DNA of 10,238 nt from Mycobacterium sp. (GTDB taxonomy: Bacteria; Actinomycetota; Actinomycetes; Mycobacteriales; Mycobacteriaceae). A program made the position numbers and the translations under genes. Below, in pieces: positions 1 through 7,663 of this stretch; position 1 is the stretch's first letter; every line of letters begins with the position of its first letter. The stretch spans positions 1 through 10,238 of the forward strand of contig JAHFVB010000130.1 in the NCBI GenBank assembly GCA_023264755.1. Direction: 5' to 3'. Under the pieces are notes generated by a model. That model was given only the letters and a program-made list of their open reading frames with translations. It ran no database searches and was not told the origin of the DNA.

Positions 1-813
1 GTGCAGGAAGGGCAGTTCCACGGCGTCGCGGATCTGCTCGATCTGCCGGGTCAGGCCGCCGATGTCGTCGTAGCTGACGTCGGGGACCTCTTCCAGCACG
101 AGATCCTCGACCTCGGCCTTGGGGATGCGTTCGAACGCGTAGCCGGCCTTGGTGTCGACCAGCAGCGAGTCACCGGGCCGCAGCTTGCGGGCCCGGCGGT
201 CGTCGTCGAACGGGGCGGCTTCGTCGTCGTCCAGGAACTCCTGGGCGACCAGCGGTTCGGCCAGCCAGACGATGCGTTCCTCGTCGGCGTGCCCGACGAC
301 CAGCGCACGGTGTCCGTCGGCGAGGATCTCGCGCAGCGTGCTGATCTCGCCGACCGATTCGAACGTGCCGGCCTCCACGACCGTCAACGCCTCGTTCAGC
401 CGCACGCTCTGGCCTTGCTTGAGCTCTTTGACCTCGATGTTGGGCGAGCACGTCAGCCGCATCTTGCGCCCGGAGGTGAACACGTCGACCGTGTCGTCCT
501 CGTGGGTGCCAAGCAATACGCCGTAGCCGCTGGGCGGTTGGCCGAGCCGGTCGACCTCCTCGCGAAGGGCCAGCAGCTGCTGCCTGGCTTCCTTGAGGGT
601 GTCCATCAACTTGGAGTTGCGCGCCGCAAGTGAGTCGATTCTGGCTTCGAGTTGGTGCACGTCACGGGCGCTGCGCAGGCCGCTATCCGGGCCGACCGCC
701 TGTTCCAGTTGCTCGCGAAGGGCCGCAGCTTCGCGGCGCAGAGATTCCAGTTCGGCAGCATCGTCGCTGGGCATGGGAGTTCCGTAGGATTCAGGACGCT
801 CTGGCTCAGTCAT
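1..813 (-). CDS. mpa: Mycobacterial proteasomal AAA+ ATPase Mpa (ARC), N-terminal part, cut by window edge
   Basis: Only the first 271 codons are present. Mpa is the hexameric ATPase that recognises Pup-tagged proteins, unfolds them and feeds them into the 20S proteasome. A charged coiled coil at about residues 18-92 (it includes [15 protein letters not shown]) is the Pup-docking region. A tandem OB domain follows at about 96-245 ([48 protein letters not shown]). The linker into the AAA module then begins ([26 protein letters not shown]), and the Walker A motif would lie beyond base 1. I recall M. tuberculosis Mpa as 609 residues, so a bit under half is visible. The ATG at 811-813 is preceded by GGAGGG (822-827) with 8-base spacing. 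The segment between the OB domain and the coiled coil is near-identical to the M. tuberculosis protein from memory, while the extreme N terminus differs. It diverges from the MTB12-like gene. Confidence 0.97.
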   Translation of the reverse strand, partial: MTEPERPESYGTPMPSDDAAELESLRREAAALREQLEQAVGPDSGLRSARDVHQLEARIDSLAARNSKLMDTLKEARQQLLALREEVDRLGQPPSGYGVLLGTHEDDTVDVFTSGRKMRLTCSPNIEVKELKQGQSVRLNEALTVVEAGTFESVGEISTLREILADGHRALVVGHADEERIVWLAEPLVAQEFLDDDEAAPFDDDRRARKLRPGDSLLVDTKAGYAFERIPKAEVEDLVLEEVPDVSYDDIGGLTRQIEQIRDAVELPFLH

Positions 814-859
814 GGTGGGCTCCCTCCAAGCACCGAAAGTTGGTGCAGTAACAACTTCA

Positions 860-865
860 ACGCTA
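860..865 (-). promoter_or_regulatory. mpa: Possible -10 element for mpa
   Basis: On the minus strand this reads TAGCGT, which fits the mycobacterial TANNNT -10 consensus. It would place the transcript start roughly 40 bases upstream of the mpa ATG. No convincing TTGACA-like -35 lies at 16-18 bases; the best match is CACACA. The call is weak and rests on the -10 match and position only. Confidence 0.25.
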
Positions 866-899
866 CCGGCGATTCAGCCTTTGTGTGCGGTCTAGGAAT

Positions 900-927
900 T
901 CGACACACCAGCAACACTTGTTAACCT
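900..927 (+). promoter_or_regulatory. Probable promoter of the MTB12-like gene
   Basis: A TCGACA -35 (900-905, five of six matches to TTGACA) is followed after 16 bases by TAACCT (922-927), which fits TANNNT. The predicted start near 934 gives a leader of about 27 bases. That leader contains AAAGGA (950-955), 5 bases before the GTG start at 961. The elements match a SigA-type mycobacterial promoter, but this is pattern matching only. Confidence 0.45.
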
Positions 928-960
928 GTGGCCTGAGTTGGTCCCACCGAAAGGACAGTC

Positions 961-1449
961 GTGACGCTGAAAACCCTCGTTACTGGCGTGGCAGCAGTAG
1001 CTGTGGTCGCCGCAGCAGCGGGCGGTGTGACTTCGATTGCATCGAGTGCTTCACCTACCACTCCTGCAATCCAACCGGTGGTGTTCGGCGTTCCGATGCC
1101 GCAGACCCCGGCGCCGGATCTGCAGACTCCCCTGCTGACCACCCTGCAGGCCCTCGGTTCGGGCGGCTCGTCAGCCAGTAAGGCCGCCTACGTTCAGGGC
1201 GGCATCGGCCGCATCGAAGGCCGGCTCGCCGACGCCAAGATCCAGGAAGCCTCGTCAGAGGGCAAGCTCCCCCTGACCTTCACGATCCAGAACATCGACC
1301 AGGCGGGCGACGTGGTGACGGCAGACGTCACGGCGACTGCTCCCACGGGCGGGACCGCGACTCAGAACATCCAGTTCGTCGCAGGCCCCAGCCCGACCGG
1401 TTGGCAGATGTCCCGGCAGTCGTTGATGGCCCTGCTGCAGTCCGTGTGA
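961..1449 (+). CDS. MTB12-like (CFP-2 family) secreted low-molecular-weight antigen
   Basis: 162 residues. The N terminus (Lys4, then a hydrophobic Ala/Val run at 5-22, small residues to about 31) looks like a Sec signal peptide with likely cleavage near the ASSA-S site. No lipobox Cys is seen. The mature part resembles M. tuberculosis MTB12 (Rv2376c, CFP-2), recalled as 168 residues. Shared landmarks are QPVVFGVPMP (38-47), GGIGRIEGRLADAKIQ (80-95), LPLTFTIQNI (103-112) and GWQMSRQSLMALLQ (147-160). The family is abundant in culture filtrate and has no established enzymatic role. The GTG start is supported by AAAGGA at 950-955 with 5-base spacing. It lies 11 bases before lppK on the same strand and is probably cotranscribed with it. 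The family assignment is strong; orthology to Rv2376c itself is uncertain because that gene sits elsewhere in M. tuberculosis. Confidence 0.88.
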   Translation: MTLKTLVTGVAAVAVVAAAAGGVTSIASSASPTTPAIQPVVFGVPMPQTPAPDLQTPLLTTLQALGSGGSSASKAAYVQGGIGRIEGRLADAKIQEASSEGKLPLTFTIQNIDQAGDVVTADVTATAPTGGTATQNIQFVAGPSPTGWQMSRQSLMALLQSV

Positions 1450-1460
1450 TCACCCGCTAG

Positions 1461-1976
1461 GTGAGCCCCACCCCAGCCGTAATCCTGAGCGCCGTCACCT
1501 TGGTGGCGGCGCTCGGGCTTTCCGGATGCAGTTCGACTGACATTCCCGCACCGGCGCCCAGCCAGTACGTGGTGCCCAGCGTCGTGCCCTCGCCCGCGGC
1601 GGCCCCCCTTCCGGCGCCAGAGGCGTTGACGAGTGTGCTCTACCGGCTCGCCGACACTTCGATTCCCGCTGAGCAGAAGCTCGGCTTGGTGCAGTACGCG
1701 ACTCCCGCCGACGCGGCCACGCTCGGCAACTTCGCAGAAGCGCTCAAGGACGGCGGCTTCCAGGCCTTGACCGTGCAGGCCACCAATCTGGCCTGGGCGA
1801 GCACCCCGGGCAACGTATCGGCCACCGTGACGATCGGCACGGCCGACGACCCGGCGAAGACATTCACCTTCCCCATGGAGTTCACGCCCGCGCGCGACAC
1901 CTGGCAGCTCACCAAGCGAACGGCTGAGCAACTGCTGCAGTTGGGTGGAGCGGCCACGCCGACCCCGACGAGTTGA
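1461..1976 (+). CDS. lppK: Lipoprotein LppK (MTB12-like C-terminal domain)
   Basis: 171 residues from a GTG start. A hydrophobic segment (residues 6-20) ends in the lipobox L20-S21-G22-C23, so Cys23 should be lipidated and the protein anchored outside the plasma membrane. A Pro/Ala-rich linker (about 28-55) leads to a folded domain ending TFTFPMEFTP...WQLTKRTAEQLLQLG, closely resembling M. tuberculosis LppK (Rv2116). The domain also aligns by eye with the upstream MTB12-like protein. No biochemical function is established. Oddly, the signal sequence lacks the usual N-terminal Arg/Lys and no Shine-Dalgarno is visible. An in-frame TAG (1458-1460) directly precedes the GTG, while an upstream in-frame GTG at 1446 overlaps the preceding stop as GTGA. 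The start shown is the only one compatible with the sequence as given unless the TAG is an error or recent mutation. The 3' end converges on trmI with 9 bases between. Confidence 0.9.
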   Translation: MSPTPAVILSAVTLVAALGLSGCSSTDIPAPAPSQYVVPSVVPSPAAAPLPAPEALTSVLYRLADTSIPAEQKLGLVQYATPADAATLGNFAEALKDGGFQALTVQATNLAWASTPGNVSATVTIGTADDPAKTFTFPMEFTPARDTWQLTKRTAEQLLQLGGAATPTPTS

Positions 1977-1985
1977 GCGCCGAGC

Positions 1986-3745
<1,760 letters not shown>

Positions 3746-3749
<4 letters not shown>

Positions 3750-4531
3750 TCGATTGCCTCTACCGTCGACTGTCCGTCGACGGCGACTTCCAGGTCTTCG
3801 AATCCACCGAGGGCACTCGCAGCAATTGGGATGCCGAGCTCCAGCACGGCTCGCCGCCACTGGCGCTCATGACCAAGGCCATCGAGGAACTCGCCGCAGG
3901 TACGACGCTGCGGATCGGTCGCCTGACGCTCGACATTCTCGGCGCCATACCCGTTGCCCCGGTGAAGGTTCGGGCTTGGACGCTGCGCCCGGGTGCCCGC
4001 ATCGCACTGATGTGCGCCGAGCTGATCCCGGTGGACGGCGCACGTCCGGTCGCCAGGGTCACGGCCTGGTTGCTGGCCACCACCGACACCAAAGCCGTTG
4101 CCACGGATCGCCATCCGCCACTCGTCGAGGGCGAGCCGGCGCCGTATCCCCACCCTTGGATGGGGGCGCCCGGCTACCTGGAGACGGTGTCGTGGCGCAA
4201 GCAGTCCACCCCCGACGGCGCCTCCGCCGAAGTCTGGCTCAGCCCACTGGTCCCCCTGGTCGACGCCGAGCCCGTCACCGACACGCAGCGGCTGGCCATG
4301 GTCGTGGACTCCGCCAACGGAGTGGGCGCCGTCCTGGACCCGAACGAGTTCGTCTTCATGAACACCGACACCACGATCCACCTGCACCGCACGCCGTCCG
4401 GCACCGACTTCGGGTTGCGCGCCAGGGCCTCGATCGGACCGGATGGCATCGGGGTCACCACGGCCGAGGTGTTCGACCGGCACGGCTTCGTCGGAACCTG
4501 CGCGCAGACTCTGCTCGTCTTGCGTCGCTGA
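3746..4531 (+). CDS. TesB-like acyl-CoA thioesterase (double hotdog)
   Basis: 261 residues. It looks like the two-hotdog acyl-CoA thioesterase family (4HBT_3/TesB-like) common in mycobacteria. The first hotdog has VFESTEGTRSNWD (18-29), then the helix start QHGSPPLALMTKAIE (33-47) and LTLDILGAIPVAPVKV (60-75). The second has RLAMVVDSANGVG (182-194) on its central helix and DTTIHLHRTP (208-217) on a strand. Asp188 is a candidate catalytic residue by analogy. The acyl substrate cannot be read from sequence. The open frame starts upstream at 3650, but those codons lie within the nuclease gene in another frame. The GTG at 3746-3748 overlaps the nuclease TGA as GTGA, and the hotdog begins just after it, so translation is probably coupled; no separate Shine-Dalgarno is seen. 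It converges with the FAD oxidoreductase across 9 bases. In M. tuberculosis, as I recall, Rv2119 is followed directly by the DUF4126 gene, so this looks like a lineage-specific neighbour. Confidence 0.85.
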
Positions 4532-4540
4532 CACCGCACG

Positions 4541-5920
4541 CTAGTCCAGCGGTGTGAGCTCCTGCAGCATCGTCGGCACCAGCTCGCTGACCGTCGGGTG
4601 GATGTGCATGGTGCGCGAGATGGCCGTATAGGGAAGTTTGGCGGTCATCACGTCGAGGATGTCCTGAACCACCTCGTCGCCGCCCACGCCGAGGATGGCC
4701 GCCCCGAGGATCTGCTCGGTCTCGGCGTCGACGACGACCTTCATGAAGCCCTGGGTCTCGCCCTTCTCGACTGCGCGCCCAACGCGGGTCATGGGTCGCT
4801 TCCCCACCAAAGCCCTTCGGCCGGAGGCGCGGACCTGGTCGACCGTCAACCCGGCCCGGCCCAACGGCGGGTCGATGTAGAGGGCGTAGGTGCTCACGCG
4901 GTCGCTGACCCGACGGGGATCGTCGTCGAGCAGGTTGGCCGCGACGATCTCGAAGTCGTTGTAGGAGGTGTGCGTGAATGCGCCCTGGCCGTTGCAGTCC
5001 CCCATCGCCCAGATGTGCGGGACGTTGGTGCGCAACTGGTCGTCGACTTCGATGAAGCCGCGCCGGTCGGTCGTCACGCCCGCGGCCTCCAAACCGAGGT
5101 CGTCGGTGTTGGGTGCCCGGCCCGTCGCCACCAACAGGTGCGATCCGACGACGGGGTCCGCCCCCTTGTGCGGATACACCTCGATCCCGTTGCCGCGCTT
5201 GGCTACTCGCATGTCAGTCGCATCGAGGTGTATGTCGATGCCCTCCGCCTCGAGGATCTCCTTGACCGCGGCGGAGACGTCCTCGTCCTCCCTGGCGGTC
5301 AGCCGGGGGCCCTTCTCGACGACGCTGACCCTGGCCCCGAAGCGCCGGTACATCTGTGCGAACTCGAGGGCGATGTAGCTGCCGCCGATGATCACCAGGT
5401 GCTCCGGAAGCGTGGCGAGGTCGAGAATGCCGACGTTGGTGAGGAAGTCGACGTCGGACAGGCCGGGGATGTCCGGGACGACGGCACGCCCGCCGACGTT
5501 GAGGAAGATCTGTTCGGCCTCGAGGAGTTGATCGTCGACCCGGATGGTGTGCGGGCCCTCGAAGCGGGCATGGCCGCGAATCAGCGTGCACCCCGCCATC
5601 CCCTGCAGCCACGATTCGACACCGTGCCGGTCATCGAGCATGACCTTGTCCTTGCGCGCCTTGACCTTGGTCATGTCGACTGTGACGGCGCCGACGTCGA
5701 CGCCGAACTCGGCGGAACGACGCGCCACGTGAGCGGCGTGGGCACTGGCCACCAACGTCTTGGTGGGGATGCAGCCGTAGTTGACGCAGGTGCCACCGAC
5801 CAGCTTGCGTTCGATCACCGCGACGGTTCGACCGGCGTCCGTCAGCCGCCCGGCCAGCGGAGGTCCGGCCTGCCCGGCGCCGACGACGATCGCATCGAAC
5901 TTTGTTGGCTCCGTTGCCAT
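4541..5920 (-). CDS. FAD-dependent pyridine nucleotide-disulfide oxidoreductase (RclA/MerA-like)
   Basis: 459 residues, class I flavoprotein disulfide reductase. Motifs in order are the FAD-binding GAGQAG (14-19), the redox pair C45-VNYG-C50 followed by IPTKTL, the NAD(P)H fold GGSYIALEFAQM (179-190) with Glu202 after the second strand (favouring NADH), ATGRAPNT (265-272), the second FAD motif WAMGDCNG (304-311) and the interface base HPTVSE (441-446). Automatic pipelines often call such proteins mercuric reductase. This one lacks the N-terminal heavy-metal domain and the C-terminal Cys pair of true MerA, ending in LTPLD. It is not mycothione reductase or lipoamide dehydrogenase by its CVNYGC site. 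RclA-like oxidant defence is a plausible role, but the substrate is unknown. The ATG follows the TGA of the DUF4126 gene with no gap (TGAATG), and no strong Shine-Dalgarno is seen, so it should be translated from the same message. Confidence 0.9.
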   Translation of the reverse strand: MATEPTKFDAIVVGAGQAGPPLAGRLTDAGRTVAVIERKLVGGTCVNYGCIPTKTLVASAHAAHVARRSAEFGVDVGAVTVDMTKVKARKDKVMLDDRHGVESWLQGMAGCTLIRGHARFEGPHTIRVDDQLLEAEQIFLNVGGRAVVPDIPGLSDVDFLTNVGILDLATLPEHLVIIGGSYIALEFAQMYRRFGARVSVVEKGPRLTAREDEDVSAAVKEILEAEGIDIHLDATDMRVAKRGNGIEVYPHKGADPVVGSHLLVATGRAPNTDDLGLEAAGVTTDRRGFIEVDDQLRTNVPHIWAMGDCNGQGAFTHTSYNDFEIVAANLLDDDPRRVSDRVSTYALYIDPPLGRAGLTVDQVRASGRRALVGKRPMTRVGRAVEKGETQGFMKVVVDAETEQILGAAILGVGGDEVVQDILDVMTAKLPYTAISRTMHIHPTVSELVPTMLQELTPLD

Positions 5921-6406
5921 TCAGATGGCCGAGACCAACGCGACGACGGCAAATCCTCCCAGCACGGCAATGAGGTCCTCGCCCAACGCCACCGGCAGAT
6001 CACGTCCGCCGGTGGCCGCGACCAGCCGCTTGCGCGCCTCGTACCCGCCGAGCGTTCCGAGCACCGCCCCGATGATGCCGGCGCCGAGCGAACTGAAGGT
6101 GTGGTGGAACCCCGCGCCCACGACCGCACCGGCGAAGGCCGCGGTGACGAGCCGGGCGATGAACTGCGGAGGGGTCTTGCGGCTGGGCGTCGACGGCAGC
6201 TGGTCGGTCACCAATTCCACCACCAGCAAGATGGTCAACACCGTGACCGTGATGGGATGGCCGACCCACTGCGCCCAGGTGCCTTCGACGGGCAGCCAGC
6301 CCAGCGCCGCGCCCCAGGCCACGACGGCCGGCGGGGTGAGTGCGCGTAGTCCTGCGACGACTCCGATGAGCAACGCGAGGAGCAGAAGCAGAAGCACGTG
6401 CGACAT
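5921..6406 (-). CDS. DUF4126 integral membrane protein (Rv2120c-like)
   Basis: 161 residues, nearly all hydrophobic, with about five or six membrane segments (roughly 4-22, 24-40, 52-70, 84-102, 107-122, 143-160). Conserved-looking polar spots are GLRALTPP (19-26), VELVTDQLPSTPSRKTPPQ (63-81) and the FHHTFSS loop (100-106). Length and pattern match the DUF4126 family and Rv2120c (about 160 residues). No function is known for the family, and transport or membrane organisation is guesswork. The ATG at 6404-6406 has GAGGGG (6412-6417) 5 bases upstream. The stop TGA abuts the ATG of the FAD oxidoreductase, so the two form a transcriptional pair. hisG ends 53 bases upstream, with an extended -10 motif between. 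Confidence 0.88.
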   Translation of the reverse strand: MSHVLLLLLLALLIGVVAGLRALTPPAVVAWGAALGWLPVEGTWAQWVGHPITVTVLTILLVVELVTDQLPSTPSRKTPPQFIARLVTAAFAGAVVGAGFHHTFSSLGAGIIGAVLGTLGGYEARKRLVAATGGRDLPVALGEDLIAVLGGFAVVALVSAI

Positions 6407-6423
6407 GACGACCCCTCGAGCAG

Positions 6424-6439
6424 TCCAGTGTTGACTGGA
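6424..6439. repeat. Short inverted repeat in the hisG-DUF4126 gap
   Basis: TCCAGT and ACTGGA form a perfect 6-bp stem around a GTTG loop. It sits directly downstream (minus strand) of an extended -10 motif. It could be a small operator around the transcript start or simply chance. It is too short and lacks a T-tract for a confident terminator after hisG. Confidence 0.3.
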
Positions 6440-6448
6440 AACCTAGCA
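6440..6448 (-). promoter_or_regulatory. Extended -10 promoter candidate for the DUF4126-FAD oxidoreductase pair
   Basis: On the minus strand this reads TGC-TAGGTT, fitting TGN-TANNNT, an extended -10 that can work with a weak -35. No good -35 is found at 16-18 bases. A start near 6433 would give a leader of about 27 bases with GAGGGG ahead of the ATG. If active, it would let the last two genes be expressed independently of hisEG. Confidence 0.35.
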
Positions 6449-6459
6449 TCCGAAGCAGG

Positions 6460-7329
6460 TCAGAAGCGACAGAACCTGATGTCGGAGGCCAGGATTGCCT
6501 TCGCGCCGATGGCTGCCAACTCGTCCATGATGTCGTTGACCCCGCGCCGCGGGACCAGGGCGCGGACCGCTACCCAGGCCGGGTCGGCCAGGGGTGCGAT
6601 GGTCGGTGATTCCAGCCCGGGGGTGACGGTGGTGGCCCGGTCGAGCACCGTGCGCGGGCAGTCGTAGTCGAGCATCAGGTACTGCTGGCCGAAGACGACC
6701 CCCTGCACGCGGGCGGTCAGCTGGTCGCGGGCGGACGCCGTGGCGGAATCGGCGTCGGCGCGCTCGATCAGCACAGCCTCGGAATCGCACAGCACGTCGC
6801 CGAACGCCACCAGGTCGTGCAGGCCAAGGGTGCGGCCCGTTCCGACGATGTCGGCGATGACGTCGGCCAGCCCGAGTTGCACCGAGATCTCGACGGCGCC
6901 GTCGAGCCGGATCACCGTGGCGTCGATGCCCTTGGCGGACAGATCCTTTCGGACGAGATTGGGATAGGCGGTGGCAATCCGCTTGCCTTCGAGTTCGGCG
7001 ATCGTCCAGTCCCGTCCGGCGGGCGCGGCGTATCGGAACGTCGAGGATCCGAATCCGAGGGCCAACCGTTCGCGCACCGGCGCATCGGATTCGGCGGCCA
7101 AGTCCCGTCCGGTGATGCCCAGGTCCAAGTCGCCCGAGCCGACGTAGATCGCGATGTCCTTCGGCCGGAGGAAGAAGAACTCCACGTTGTTGGCCGGATC
7201 GACGACGGTGAGGTCCTTGGCGTCGCGGCGGCGGCGGTAACCCGCCTCGGCCAGGATCTCGGCCGCGGACTCGCTCAGCGCACCCTTGTTCGGCACCGCG
7301 ACGCGCAGCGTCGGCGACGGGCCGCTCAT
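6460..7329 (-). CDS. hisG: ATP phosphoribosyltransferase HisG, long form
   Basis: 289 residues. HisG catalyses the first committed step of histidine synthesis, joining PRPP and ATP to give phosphoribosyl-ATP, and is feedback-inhibited by histidine. The start has [13 protein letters not shown] (8-20), the two lobes include [12 protein letters not shown] (119-130), and the PRPP loop region is [11 protein letters not shown]...DIVGTGRTL (143-168). A C-terminal ACT-like regulatory domain (about 213-289, ending [11 protein letters not shown]) marks the long hexameric form that does not need HisZ. It closely matches Rv2121c (284 residues) with a few extra N-terminal residues. The ATG at 7327-7329 overlaps the hisE TGA as ATGA; the frame runs further upstream but only as hisE shadow. 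hisE and hisG are therefore translationally coupled. Confidence 0.97.
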   Translation of the reverse strand: MSGPSPTLRVAVPNKGALSESAAEILAEAGYRRRRDAKDLTVVDPANNVEFFFLRPKDIAIYVGSGDLDLGITGRDLAAESDAPVRERLALGFGSSTFRYAAPAGRDWTIAELEGKRIATAYPNLVRKDLSAKGIDATVIRLDGAVEISVQLGLADVIADIVGTGRTLGLHDLVAFGDVLCDSEAVLIERADADSATASARDQLTARVQGVVFGQQYLMLDYDCPRTVLDRATTVTPGLESPTIAPLADPAWVAVRALVPRRGVNDIMDELAAIGAKAILASDIRFCRF

Positions 7330-7607
7330 AGCTGTGCGTACACGTCGTCGAGGGTCAGCCCGCGGGAGATCATCAGCACCTGCGTCCAATACAGCAGCTG
7401 GCTGATTTCGCCGGCCAGCGCCTCGTCGGACTCGTGTTCGGCGGCCAGCCAGACCTCGCCGGCCTCCTCGATGATCTTCTTGCCCAACCCGTGGACACCC
7501 GCGTCGAGCGCTGCGACGGTGCCACTACCTGCTGGACGGGTGCGCGCACGCTCGCTGAGTTCGGCGAACAGGGTGTCGAAGGTCTTCACGGCTGGCGATT
7601 GTTCCAC
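7326..7607 (-). CDS. hisE: Phosphoribosyl-ATP pyrophosphohydrolase HisE
   Basis: 93 residues, the same length as Rv2122c. HisE hydrolyses phosphoribosyl-ATP to phosphoribosyl-AMP and pyrophosphate, the second step of histidine synthesis. It is an all-helical MazG-fold enzyme; the metal-binding acidic helix residues are in [18 protein letters not shown] (43-60) and EISQLLYW (67-74). [11 protein letters not shown] near the N terminus and [12 protein letters not shown] at the C terminus match the mycobacterial protein closely. The start is GTG at 7605-7607, aligned with the M. tuberculosis start; no earlier start codon exists in frame before the hairpin. Unusually, no Shine-Dalgarno is visible, and a 12-bp hairpin ends 15 bases upstream. 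The stop overlaps the hisG ATG. Confidence 0.96.
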   Translation of the reverse strand: MEQSPAVKTFDTLFAELSERARTRPAGSGTVAALDAGVHGLGKKIIEEAGEVWLAAEHESDEALAGEISQLLYWTQVLMISRGLTLDDVYAQL

Positions 7608-7622
7608 GCCGCCGACGGCGAA

Positions 7623-7652
7623 GTCACGGCGGTTTCACCGAACCGCCGTGAC
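7623..7652. terminator. Perfect 12-bp hairpin between glcP and hisE, terminator-like
   Basis: GTCACGGCGGTT (7623-7634) and AACCGCCGTGAC (7641-7652) are exact complements around a TCACCG loop. It starts 11 bases past the stop of the sugar porter on the minus strand. There is no T-tract, as in the I-shaped terminators proposed for mycobacteria. It also lies just ahead of hisE, so it could instead be a leader structure of the hisEG message. The hairpin itself is certain; its function is inferred. Confidence 0.6.
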
Positions 7653-7663
7653 CGCGCCCGCCG

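Noticed and set aside
1..633. Open frame on the plus strand at the left edge
   Set aside because: It lies opposite the Mpa coding region, whose protein is unmistakable, and shows no domain of its own.
4598..6349. 583-codon open frame on the plus strand opposite the FAD oxidoreductase and DUF4126 genes
   Set aside because: It is antisense to two clear genes. The translation is Asp/Val/Gly/Arg-rich without recognisable domains, the typical shadow of GC-rich coding sequence.
6379..6399. AGCAGA-type short repeat in the poly-Leu start of the DUF4126 gene as a phase-variable tract
   Set aside because: There are only two to three imperfect 6-base units, so any slippage would stay in frame; it simply encodes a Leu-rich membrane segment.
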